This document shows positions 47,023 through 55,000 of a DNA stretch of 64,000 bases, one piece after another. The position numbers were made by a program, and so were the translations under genes. Numbering within the stretch: the first letter of the stretch is position 1; each line of letters opens with the position of its first letter. A model generated the notes under the pieces. The model did not search any database and was not told the origin of the DNA. It saw nothing but the letters and a program-made list of their open reading frames with translations. Origin of the DNA: Pseudomonas sp. R5-89-07 (lineage in GTDB: Bacteria > Pseudomonadota > Gammaproteobacteria > Pseudomonadales > Pseudomonadaceae); the NCBI RefSeq assembly GCF_003851685.1, contig NZ_CP027727.1, forward strand, positions 5,518,001 through 5,582,000, given 5' to 3'.

Positions 47023-47861
47023 GAGCGTTCTCCCTGATACAGCGCACGCACGGTCGCCGGCTCGATCTGCGGCGTGGCGTCGAGTTCGGCCAGGCACGCC
47101 AGGTAGAACTCGGCACGACGGCTGCGTTGTTGGTGTGGCACGCCCTGTTGCAGCAGTGCGCTGACGGTCTGCTGGATCTGCGCCACGTCGTCTGCCACAT
47201 AACGGTCGGCCAGGCCGCTGTTGAAGCGCTGCTCGCCTCCGGTGAGGCTCCAGATAAACGGCCGGTCGCGGGAGTCGTATTCGTCCAGCCCGGCTTCCTG
47301 CTCGATGACTTGCGGGCCGTTCAGGCCCAGCCGTGCTTCGCGCGTGACCACCAGGTAGCTGCATAACCCGGCCGCGATGGACATGCCGCCGAAGCAACCG
47401 ACACTCCCCGCCACCACGCCGATCACCGGCTGGTACTGGCGCAGGTCGACAATCGCCGCATGGATATCGGCAATCGCCGCCAGGCCCAGGTTGGCTTCCT
47501 GCAGACGCACGCCACCGGTTTCCAGCAGCAGCACGGCGCGGGTCGGGATGCCGTTGCGGTTGTCTTCAGCCGCCAGCTCCAGGGCGCCGGCGATCTTGGC
47601 GCCGCCGACTTCACCGAGGCTGCCGCCCTGGAAGTTGCCTTCGATCGCAGCGATCACCACCGGCAGGCCTTCGACGGTGCCCTTGGCGATCACCACGCCG
47701 TCATCGGCCTGGGGCACCACGCCCTGGCGGCTGAGCCAGGGCGACATGACGCGTTGGAACGGGTCGATCAGTTCACGGTAAGTGCCAGCATCCAGCAACG
47801 CCTGGGTGCGCTGCCGTGCTCCGAGTTCGACAAAGCTGTGTTTGGTGAGCAAGTCAGTCAT
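47019..47861 (-). CDS. mdcD: Malonate decarboxylase subunit beta
   Basis: A 280-residue carboxyltransferase-like subunit. SFVELGARQRTQALLDAGTYRELIDPFQRVMSPWL and the ATRAVLLLETGGVRLQEANLGL-like block mark MdcD. Downstream VVAGSVGCFGGMSIAAGLCSYLVVT forms the oxyanion part of the crotonase fold. Together with MdcE it decarboxylates the malonyl thioester on MdcC to an acetyl thioester. ATG 47861 overlaps the last codons of mdcC by 8 bases. Confidence 0.94.
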   Translation of the reverse strand: MTDLLTKHSFVELGARQRTQALLDAGTYRELIDPFQRVMSPWLSRQGVVPQADDGVVIAKGTVEGLPVVIAAIEGNFQGGSLGEVGGAKIAGALELAAEDNRNGIPTRAVLLLETGGVRLQEANLGLAAIADIHAAIVDLRQYQPVIGVVAGSVGCFGGMSIAAGLCSYLVVTREARLGLNGPQVIEQEAGLDEYDSRDRPFIWSLTGGEQRFNSGLADRYVADDVAQIQQTVSALLQQGVPHQQRSRRAEFYLACLAELDATPQIEPATVRALYQGERS

Positions 47862-48153
47862 GACCGATCTCCTCGAAGCCTTGCTCCAGGCGCAGACGCA
47901 CCACGCCGGGGGTGGCGCCGAAATCGTGAATATCAATGTTCAAGGCCGGTGGCGTCTGCTCCTGGAAGATGCGCTCGAACAGGTGCCGCCAGCGCTGCTC
48001 GGCGCCATTGACCGAGGTTTGCACCTGGATCGTCAGCGTGCCGGCAATGCCCGGTTCCAGCAGCACTTCAAGGTCGCCGGAGCCGACACACCCCACCAGC
48101 GCACGGCCGGTTGGCGGCTGCCCGGCGGGGAATTCAAAGGATAAGGTTTCCAT
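47854..48153 (-). CDS. mdcC: Malonate decarboxylase acyl carrier protein (subunit delta)
   Basis: A 99-residue carrier protein. GCVGSGDLEVLLEP contains the serine (S25) that carries the phosphoribosyl-dephospho-CoA prosthetic group in the MdcC family, in place of the usual ACP DSL motif. It shuttles acetyl and malonyl groups between MdcA and MdcDE. The ATG at 48153 shares a base with the mdcB stop. It overlaps mdcD by 8 bases. Length and motif fit the family. Confidence 0.93.
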   Translation of the reverse strand: METLSFEFPAGQPPTGRALVGCVGSGDLEVLLEPGIAGTLTIQVQTSVNGAEQRWRHLFERIFQEQTPPALNIDIHDFGATPGVVRLRLEQGFEEIGHD

Positions 48154-48986
48154 CACAACGCTCCGTCGAGGCGGTCGATAAACAGGCAGGCGGCCAGCAA
48201 GTCAGCGGCGCCACCGGGCGAGGCATTCAGGGCCAGCAGATGCTGGTCCAGTGCGTGCAGTTGGCGACGGCCGGCGAGGGTTGCGCTGCCGCCGGCGTCG
48301 AGCACGGCCTGAGCGCCGCGCTGCATGGCCTGCAGGCCTTCCATGCCTGCGCGATAGAGCACGCAGGTGTCGGCCAGGTCAGTCATGATCGCGAGCAAGG
48401 CGTCGAGGCGTGCGTTCTGTTCGCCCACGTTTTGCCGCCGGCTTTTATGCAATTGCGGCAGGCCGCGTTGCGTCACCGAAGGGAAGCCCAGTTGCGCTTC
48501 TTCACGGGCGCCGCGTGCGCCGTAGCGCTGGGCGACCTGGGCGCCGTGGCTCATGGGTTGTGGCGCGTGGCGGTCGTTGAGCAAGGCCAATCTGGCTGCG
48601 TTCAGTGTGATGGCGACAGGGTCCAGGGCCGCTGCTGCGGTGAGCAAACCAAGCGCCCAGATCGCGCCGCGATGGGTATTCACGCCGCCCGTGGTGGCGA
48701 GCATCGCCTGCTCGCCATCACGACCGATTCGCCCAAGGGCTTCGCGCAAGGGCAAACCGATTTCACCGATCTCGAGGGCGGCTTCGGCCATTGCCTTGAA
48801 CATCGGCCACAGCGACAGGGCCGAGGCGTGCATCAGGCCCAGGTGCAAATCGCTGTGCGCGCCGTTGCCGCGCCGATCCACCAGGGCAGGTTTGGGCGAT
48901 AGATCCGCTTCATCGATCAGCGCATCGACGGCCATATCGGCCAGACGATCCGCCAGGCTGAGTTCATGCAGTTTGAGGGCGCGCAT
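48153..48986 (-). CDS. mdcB: Triphosphoribosyl-dephospho-CoA synthase MdcB
   Basis: A 277-residue CitG-family enzyme. [32 protein letters not shown] and [21 protein letters not shown] are CitG/MdcB signatures, and [13 protein letters not shown] and [13 protein letters not shown] close the site. It makes the precursor of the MdcC prosthetic group from dephospho-CoA and ATP. It begins immediately after mdcA (0-base gap) and ends on the mdcC start. All key blocks are present. Confidence 0.93.
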   Translation of the reverse strand: MRALKLHELSLADRLADMAVDALIDEADLSPKPALVDRRGNGAHSDLHLGLMHASALSLWPMFKAMAEAALEIGEIGLPLREALGRIGRDGEQAMLATTGGVNTHRGAIWALGLLTAAAALDPVAITLNAARLALLNDRHAPQPMSHGAQVAQRYGARGAREEAQLGFPSVTQRGLPQLHKSRRQNVGEQNARLDALLAIMTDLADTCVLYRAGMEGLQAMQRGAQAVLDAGGSATLAGRRQLHALDQHLLALNASPGGAADLLAACLFIDRLDGAL

Positions 48987-50657
48987 TTACCAGCTCCTGA
49001 ATTTGGCGGGTGGGTTGTACAGGCCGCCGGACCAGTCCACCAGGTCGGCCACGCTCTTGGCGGCCAACAGCTCGCGGGTGGCGTCGGTGCGGCGGATGCC
49101 CAAGTCTTCGGGCAAGGCAATCAGGCCTTCGCGGCGCATGCGTGCGGTGTCCTTGGGGTTGTGGCGCAAGCCAATGGCAGTCACCCCGGCCACAGCGGCA
49201 ATCATCGCTTGGCGCTCCTCCAGCGAGCGGGCCTTGTACAAATAGGCGATGCCTTCTTCGGTGAGCAGGTGGGTGACGTCGTCACCGTAGATCATGATCG
49301 GTGCCAGCGGCATGCCGCTTTTGCGCGCCACTTCCACCGCGTCGAGGGTCTCGACGAAGGTGGGCTTGCCGCCTTCCTGGAAGGTCTCGACCATTTGCAC
49401 GACGAGTTTTTTGCCGCGTTCGAGCAAGGCTTCCGGCGCGTCGTCGTGGCGCATGTCCAGCCAGGCGGGTGTGCCGTGGCGGCGACCGCGTGGGTCGTGG
49501 CCCATGTTCGGCGCGCCGCCAAAGCCGGCGAGGCGGCCGCGAGTCACGGTGGAGGAATGCCCGTCGCCGTCCACTTGCAGGGTGGCGCCGATAAACAGGT
49601 CCACAGCGTATTGGCCAGCGAGTTGGCAGAACATGCGGTTGGAGCGCATCGAACCGTCACGGCCGGTGAAGAACACATCCGGACGTGCGGCGATGTAGTT
49701 TTCCATGCCCAGCTCGGTGCCGAAGCAATGCACGCTTTGCACCCAACCGCTTTCAATCGCCGGGATCAGGGTGGGGTGCGGGTTGAGGGTCCAGTTGCGG
49801 CAGATCTTGCCCTTCAGGCCCAGGGATTCGCCGTAGGTGGGCAGGATCAATTCGATGGCGGCGGTATTGAAGCCAATGCCGTGGTTGAGGGACTGCACAT
49901 TGTGTTTTTCGTAGATGCCGCGGATCGCCATCATCGCCATCAGCACATGCACCGGCTTGATATGGCGCGGGTCACGGGTGAACAGCGGCTCGATGTAGAA
50001 CGGCTTGTCGGCCACCACCACGAAATCGACCCAACTGGCGGGGATGTCGACGCGGGGCAAGTCCGTCACGTCATCCACCAACTGGTTGACCTGCACGATA
50101 ACGATGCCATCGCTGAACGCGGCGGGCTCGATCAGCGCTGGCGTGTCTTCGGTGCTGGCGCCGGTGTAGATGTTGCCGGCGCGGTCGGCCATGAAACCGG
50201 CAGAGAGCACCACATTGGGGATCAGGTCCACCACCAGCCGTGCGTAGAGTTCGATGTAAGTATGGATCGCGCCGATTTCCAGCAGGCCGTCTTCCAGCAA
50301 CTGGCTGATACGCAGGGATTGGGTGCCGGCGAAAGAGAAATCCAGTTTGCGCGCGATGCCCTTTTCAAACAGGTCCAGGTGCTCGGAACGGCCGACACTG
50401 GGCATGATCATGTGCAAATCGTGGAGCTTGGCCGGGTCGGCCTTGGCCAGGGAGCGCGAGAGGAAATCGGCCTGCTTCTGGTTGTTGCCCTCCAGCACCA
50501 CGCGGTCGCCGGGGAGGATCAGCGCTTCAAGCGCTTCGACGATCTTGTCACTGGGCAACACCGCCCCGTCCGCATACTTTTTGACCAGCCCGAGCCGCCG
50601 CTGCTTCTCGTCGCGCCGCCGCGTCCAGCGCGAGTCGGGGGTGATGGTTGTTGTCAT
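48987..50657 (-). CDS. mdcA: Malonate decarboxylase subunit alpha (acetyl-S-ACP:malonate ACP transferase)
   Basis: A 556-residue CoA-transferase-like subunit, the first gene of the operon. RRDEKQRRLGLVKKYADGAVLPSDKIVEALEALILPGDRVVLEGNNQKQADFL opens the MdcA pattern; further blocks include VQSLNHGIGFNTAAIELILPTYGESLGLKGKI and FIGATLQVDGDGHSSTVTRGRLAGFGGAPNMGHDPRGRRH. It exchanges acetyl for malonyl on MdcC. The start (MTTTITPDSRW) has a GGAG site. A T-N11-A dyad about 80 bases upstream is a candidate MdcR site. Full operon order: mdcA-B-C-D-E-G-H, madL, madM. Confidence 0.95.
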   Translation of the reverse strand: MTTTITPDSRWTRRRDEKQRRLGLVKKYADGAVLPSDKIVEALEALILPGDRVVLEGNNQKQADFLSRSLAKADPAKLHDLHMIMPSVGRSEHLDLFEKGIARKLDFSFAGTQSLRISQLLEDGLLEIGAIHTYIELYARLVVDLIPNVVLSAGFMADRAGNIYTGASTEDTPALIEPAAFSDGIVIVQVNQLVDDVTDLPRVDIPASWVDFVVVADKPFYIEPLFTRDPRHIKPVHVLMAMMAIRGIYEKHNVQSLNHGIGFNTAAIELILPTYGESLGLKGKICRNWTLNPHPTLIPAIESGWVQSVHCFGTELGMENYIAARPDVFFTGRDGSMRSNRMFCQLAGQYAVDLFIGATLQVDGDGHSSTVTRGRLAGFGGAPNMGHDPRGRRHGTPAWLDMRHDDAPEALLERGKKLVVQMVETFQEGGKPTFVETLDAVEVARKSGMPLAPIMIYGDDVTHLLTEEGIAYLYKARSLEERQAMIAAVAGVTAIGLRHNPKDTARMRREGLIALPEDLGIRRTDATRELLAAKSVADLVDWSGGLYNPPAKFRSW

Positions 50658-50737
50658 GGTTGCTCCACGGGGTTCGCTGTTGTGGGGCTTACCTTAGGAG
50701 TGAATCTTGAGGCCATCAATCAAGCTGGGAAGCAAAC

Positions 50738-50756
50738 CGTTACGCCTGGAGTAACG
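50738..50756 (-). promoter_or_regulatory. Candidate MdcR operator upstream of mdcA
   Basis: CGTTAC, 7 bases, GTAACG: a perfect dyad containing a T-N11-A LysR box, centred about 90 bp before the mdcA start. Placement suits an activator site. Not tested against other mdc operons. Confidence 0.55.
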
Positions 50757-50764
50757 AAGACCAA

Positions 50765-50856
50765 AATGTGGGAGGGGCTTGCCCCCAGATTGCGGTGGGT
50801 CAGCTAATAGATATGTGGCTGATACACCGCTATCGGGGGCAAGCCCCCTCCCACAC
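50765..50856. repeat. REP pair with a shortened left arm
   Basis: The left arm reads GTGGGAGGGGCTTGCCCCCAGAT, one G short and with an added A. The right arm is normal. Confidence 0.87.
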
Positions 50857-50923
50857 TTGCTCAGTAGCGCCTGTTAGATAGCGGTCCCAAACAAGGACCG
50901 ATCAGTCCCTATTTGGGACCGCT

Positions 50924-51163
50924 TTAAAATTCCGGCGAAGGACTGATTTGCTCCAGTGCTCTATCGACCAACAACTGCCCAAACTCTGCCATTTGCTGAA
51001 TCCCGAGCATAATGGCGCGTTGGGAAGTGTCCAGATCGAACGCGAGATTGCAGGTGAGTGCGTTGAGGGTGGACAGGGTTTCGCTGGCGTTGACCAGCAG
51101 GGTTTCGGTGTCTTGGTGGGGGTTGACGGTGAAGAGGGGTGGGTTGGGGGTAGGTTTGATCAT
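50924..51163 (-). CDS. Small DUF3077/DUF6124-like protein behind structured leader
   Basis: A 79-residue protein, MIKPTPNPPLFTV at the start. The middle (DTETLLVNASETLSTLNALTCNLAFDL, then RAIMLGIQQMAEFGQLLVDRALE) matches my recollection of the Pseudomonas DUF3077/DUF6124 small-protein pattern, probably two amphipathic helices. There is no signal peptide. The function is unknown. ATG 51163 has the ribosome site CGGAG. Its leader shares folds and code hairpins with that of the ORF at 10275-10568, although the two proteins are only loosely similar. It is monocistronic. Confidence 0.75.
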   Translation of the reverse strand: MIKPTPNPPLFTVNPHQDTETLLVNASETLSTLNALTCNLAFDLDTSQRAIMLGIQQMAEFGQLLVDRALEQISPSPEF

Positions 51164-51301
51164 GATTGACAGCTCCGATATGTGATGGAAGCTGCCCTCT
51201 TCCGCTTGCACGCGAATGAAGGTGGCAGCTGTGCGCAGGTGTGCAAGACCGGGCATATCGGACCCCGGCAGACCCCGAAGAATCTCCCACGCACAGCCGC
51301 C
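51164..51301 (-). promoter_or_regulatory. Structured three-way-junction mRNA leader (copy 2)
   Basis: On the minus strand, P1 pairs GGCGGCTGTGCG (51301-51290) with CGCACAGCTGCC (51235-51224). P2 is a UUCG-type hairpin, and P3 pairs CCGGG (51268-51264) with CCCGG (51253-51249). Junction CTTGCAC (51247-51241) is the exact complement of GTGCAAG in hairpin L2 (51216-51200). GGCAGCT (51196-51190) can take the P1 3' strand AGCTGCC, and AGCTTCC (51193-51187) can cover the ribosome site GGAGCT (51176-51171). Two P1 pairs and four junction-loop pairs differ from copy 1, all with compensation. Confidence 0.72.
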
Positions 51302-51321
51302 ATAACGAGTACAGCAGGCAT

Positions 51322-51386
51322 AAAAAACGCCCGTTGAATGGCTATGGGCGTTGGTGCGCCGACATGTAACCGGACTTGCACGTCCG
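51322..51386 (-). ncRNA. Candidate short RNA: code hairpin L1 plus terminator (copy 2)
   Basis: On the minus strand, hairpin CGGAC / loop GTGCAA / GTCCG (51386-51371) is followed by terminator AACGCCC...GGGCGTT and a T6 run (51352-51322), just before the leader. The loop is identical to that of L2 (51200-51216). On the plus strand the same hairpin is followed by a T7 run (51394-51400), so transcription from the other strand is also possible. Confidence 0.48.
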
Positions 51387-51517
51387 TGTCACCGTTTTTT
51401 TGCGATGACGAGACGAAGACTAGGCGCGCGGGCCTCTCATCACAAGTTCATGCACGGCCCAAAATCTTGCAGGAAAAATCCTAAGACCACCCGCGGTCTG
51501 TCAAACACCGATACTTT
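51387..51517. other. Non-coding stretch upstream of leader copy 2
   Basis: No credible ORF. It contains a plus-strand T7 tract, and an inverted pair TGATGAGA / TCTCGTCA that may extend the L1 RNA. No clear promoter was recognised. Confidence 0.4.
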
Positions 51518-51609
51518 AATGTGGGAGGGGGCTTGCTCCCGATAGCGGCGCGGCAGTCACTGCATTGTTGACTGACACACAGCAATCGGGAGCAAGCCCC
51601 CTCCCACAG
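51518..51609. repeat. REP pair, GCTTGCTCCCGAT variant
   Basis: The arms contain GGGGGCTTGCTCCCGAT and ATCGGGAGCAAGCCCCC, a C-to-T variant on both arms, showing that the two arms changed together. Confidence 0.88.
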
Positions 51610-51631
51610 TGGATCTTCATAGGGCTCAGGC

Positions 51632-52087
51632 TCAGGCCAGGCCGGACTCGGCCAGCAAGGCTTCGAGCCCCATCAAATCCGGCACCTTCGCCACATGCTC
51701 ACCCACCTGCACCGCCGCCAGCTCCAGCGGGCACAGCGGCACGTCAACGTAGCTCAATTCGCTGTCCAGCTTGTACGAGCGCGGAATTCCCTGGATCACC
51801 AGCGCAATGAACTTCAACGTCGGCCGCCCGCCCAGTGCGTTGAGCACCACGATGCGTGAGCGCTCGCCGGTTACGCTGGCTTCGCCGCACACGGCTTCGA
51901 AGCTGATCAAGGGTATCTGCCGATCCCTCCACGTGACTTGCCGCAGGTACCACGGCGGCGCATCGCTGGCCGGCTCGCCGCGCTGGAAGTCGATCAACTC
52001 GGCCACCGCGACATTCGGCAGTATCAAGTGGCGGTCAGCCAACGGCAGCAGCAGCCCGGTGAGTTGGCTTGCGCGGTGGTCAAGCAT
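51632..52087 (-). CDS. chpC: CheW-like protein ChpC of the Pil-Chp system
   Basis: A 151-residue CheW-fold protein. LLLPLADRHLILPNVAVAELIDF, WRDRQIPLISFEAVCG and ALVIQGIPRSYKL follow the CheW plan, which couples receptors to the ChpA kinase. It overlaps the 3' end of chpA by 8 bases, so it is the last gene of the cluster. In P. aeruginosa, ChpC is separated from ChpA by the methylesterase gene chpB; that gene is absent here. The C-terminal part (HVAKVPDLMGLEALLAESG) is typical of ChpC. Confidence 0.88.
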   Translation of the reverse strand: MLDHRASQLTGLLLPLADRHLILPNVAVAELIDFQRGEPASDAPPWYLRQVTWRDRQIPLISFEAVCGEASVTGERSRIVVLNALGGRPTLKFIALVIQGIPRSYKLDSELSYVDVPLCPLELAAVQVGEHVAKVPDLMGLEALLAESGLA

Positions 52088-55000
52088 GGGACTTGCTCCA
52101 ATAAGCGATGCTTTCCAGCAGCACCGACTCCTGGTACGGCTTGCCGAGGTAGTCGTTGACGCCGATGGCCATGGCGCGGTCGCGGTGTTTCTGGCCGGTG
52201 CGCGAGGTGATCATGATGATCGGCAGGCGCATCAGGCGCGGGTCGTTGCGCACCTGGATCGCCACTTCGAAGCCGTCCATGCGCGGCATTTCAATGTCGA
52301 GCAGCATCAGGTCCGGGGTATGTTCTTCGAGGACGGCCAAGGCGTCGACACCGTCCTTGGCCGTCAGCACGTTCATGCCGTTGCGCTCCAGCAGGCGGCT
52401 GGTGACTTTGCGCACGGTGACTGAGTCGTCCACCACCAGCACCAGCAACGGGCGCTTTTTCAACGGGTCGTTGAGGATCAGCGGCGCATCCACCGACTGC
52501 GCCGGCAACGCTGGTTGCCGCGCGCGGATATGCGCCAGCAGGTCGATGATCAGCACCACGCGGCCATCGCCGAGGATGGTTGCGCCGGACAAGCCTTGCA
52601 CACCGGCAAACTGCGGCCCCAGGCCCTTGACCACAATCTCGCGCGTCCCGGCCATGGCATCCACATGCACCGCCACGTGACGCTCGTTGCACTGCACCAG
52701 CAACACCGGCACCGGCTGGTATTGCCCGAGCAGTTTGGGGCGGCTGACGGTGTGCAGCAGGTCGCCGAGGTAAAACAGCTCGTACTGTTGGCCAGCATAT
52801 TCGTAGCGCGGCGGATCTTGCTGGTAGTGCCCCGCCAACTCATGGGGCAGCACACGCACCAAGCCTTCGATGGTGTTGAGCGGGATCGCATACTGATCGT
52901 CCGCACACTGCACCATCAGGGCGCGATTGACCGACACGGTAAACGGCAGGCGAATCCGGAAATGCACACCCTCGCCCGGGATGGAGTCGATCACCATCGA
53001 ACCGCCGAGCTGGCGCACTTCTTCGTGCACCACGTCCATGCCCACGCCGCGACCGGAAATCTGGGTGATTTTTTCTGCGGTGGAAAAGCCCGGTTGCAGG
53101 ATGAACTGCAGCACGTCGCGGTCGCTGATCTCTTGATGGGGGGCGAGCAGGCCGCGCTTGATCGCCTTGCGGCGCACGGCTTCGAGGGGCACGCCGGCGC
53201 CGTCGTCGCGCATGTCGAAGACGATATCGCCGCCTTCGTGGGTCAGGTCCAGGGTGATGCGTCCCTTCTCCGGCTTGCCCGCCTGCAGGCGCACCTCGCG
53301 GGACTCCAGGCCATGGTCGACGGCGTTGCGCAGCATGTGTTCCAGCGGCGCCGCCATACGCTCCAGCACGTTGCGGTCCATCTCGCCCTCGGCATTGCCG
53401 ACCACGAACTCCACATCCTTACCCAGCTCGCCCGCCACCTGACGCACGATGCGCTTGAGGCGCGGCAACATGCGCTCGAACGGCACCATGCGCGTGCGCA
53501 TCAGGCCTTCCTGCAGCTGGGTGTTGATGCGCGCCTGTTGCTGCAACAGGTCATGGGCATCCTGGTTGCGGCGCTCGAGGGTTTCCTTGAGGTCGAGCAG
53601 ATCGGAGGCCGATTCGGACAGTGCGCGGGACAATTGCTGCAGCTGCGAATGACGATCCATTTCCAGCGGGTCGAACTCCTCGTAGCCCAAGCGCTCGGCC
53701 TCGGCCTGCTGGCGGCTGAACAGACGGCTCTGGGTTTCCGTGTCGAGGCGGCGCAGTTGGTCGCGCATGCGCTCGATGGTGGTTTCCACTTCCATGAGCG
53801 CCGTTCGTGCATCGTTGACCTGCTGCTCGATACGGCCACGGAAGATCGAGGTTTCGCCGGCCAGGTTGACCAGGTCATCGAGCAGTTCGGCGGAGATCTT
53901 CACCATGTCGGCGGCCGGATCGACCGCCGCTTCGGCCTTGCCCACCGGCAACGCCACCGGCACTACCGGCTCGTCGCTGGGGTGTACCAGGCTTTTGATG
54001 CGCTCGATCAGCTTGTCCACCGAGCCCACCGGCAAGCCGTCCGCCACCGCATCGATCATCTGCGCCAGCCGGTCGTGGCAGCCTTGCAGCAGCGCGAACA
54101 GTTCGGGCGACGGCGCAAGCAGGCCTGCGGACAGCCCCTCGTAGAGGAACTCCAGTTCGTGGGCCAGGTCGCCAATCGGGCCGATCTCGACCATGCGCGC
54201 GCCGCCCTTGAGGGTGTGCAGGTCCCGCAGCAGGTTTTCCACTTCCTGGCGGTTGCCGGGCTCGGCTTGCCAGCGCAGCAACGCGCTGCCTGAACTGTCG
54301 AGAATATCGGCAGCTTCCTCGAGGAAAATATCCAGCAGTTCGGGGTCGGCCGTCGAGGCTTGCGGCGCCGCGATGGGCGCCGCTGAAGGGCTGCTGTGGC
54401 GCAGTTCGCGCAGTTTGGCGATCAGCTCGCTACTGTCGCTCAAGGGCTGATGCTGGTGCAGTTCGTCCAGGTGCAAGGCCAGGCGCTCATGGCTGGCCAT
54501 CAGTGCCTGGGCCAGCTCTGTGGAGTAGCTGTAGCGGCGGTCTACCAGCCCCTCGTAAACGCATTCCAGCTCCTGGGCCAGGTCGCCCACCGCGCCGATT
54601 TCGGCCATGCGCGCGCCCCCTTTGAGGGTGTGCAAATCGCGCTGCAAGGAGGACAACGGCGCCATGCCATCGGGCTCCAGCAGCCAGCGCTTGAGAGACT
54701 GCCCGGCGCTGTCGAGGATATCCACGGCCTCTTCGAGGAAGATGTCGACGATCTCATCGTCGATCTCCGTTTGCTGGCTCAGTTGCTCGGTCGCCGCCCC
54801 CAGCTCGGCGATACTCGGCGCGCGGCTGCCGTCACTTTTGATCAGGCCCGTGGCGGACGGGTCAAGGGCGTCATCCAGCAACTCGCGCAGGGCCTGTACC
54901 CGTGTCGGTGCAGGGCTGATTTCCTGCCCGGCCGCCAGTTGGTCGAGCATATTGATCAGCGCTTCATGGGCCTGCTCGGCCTCGTGGAAAAACCGCTCGC

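Noticed and set aside
51160..51381. A 73-codon frame ending in an ATGA overlap with the small ORF in leader copy 2
   Set aside because: It spans the terminator and the structured leader, with no ribosome site and no conserved protein. The overlap is likely coincidental, although a leader peptide is not fully excluded.
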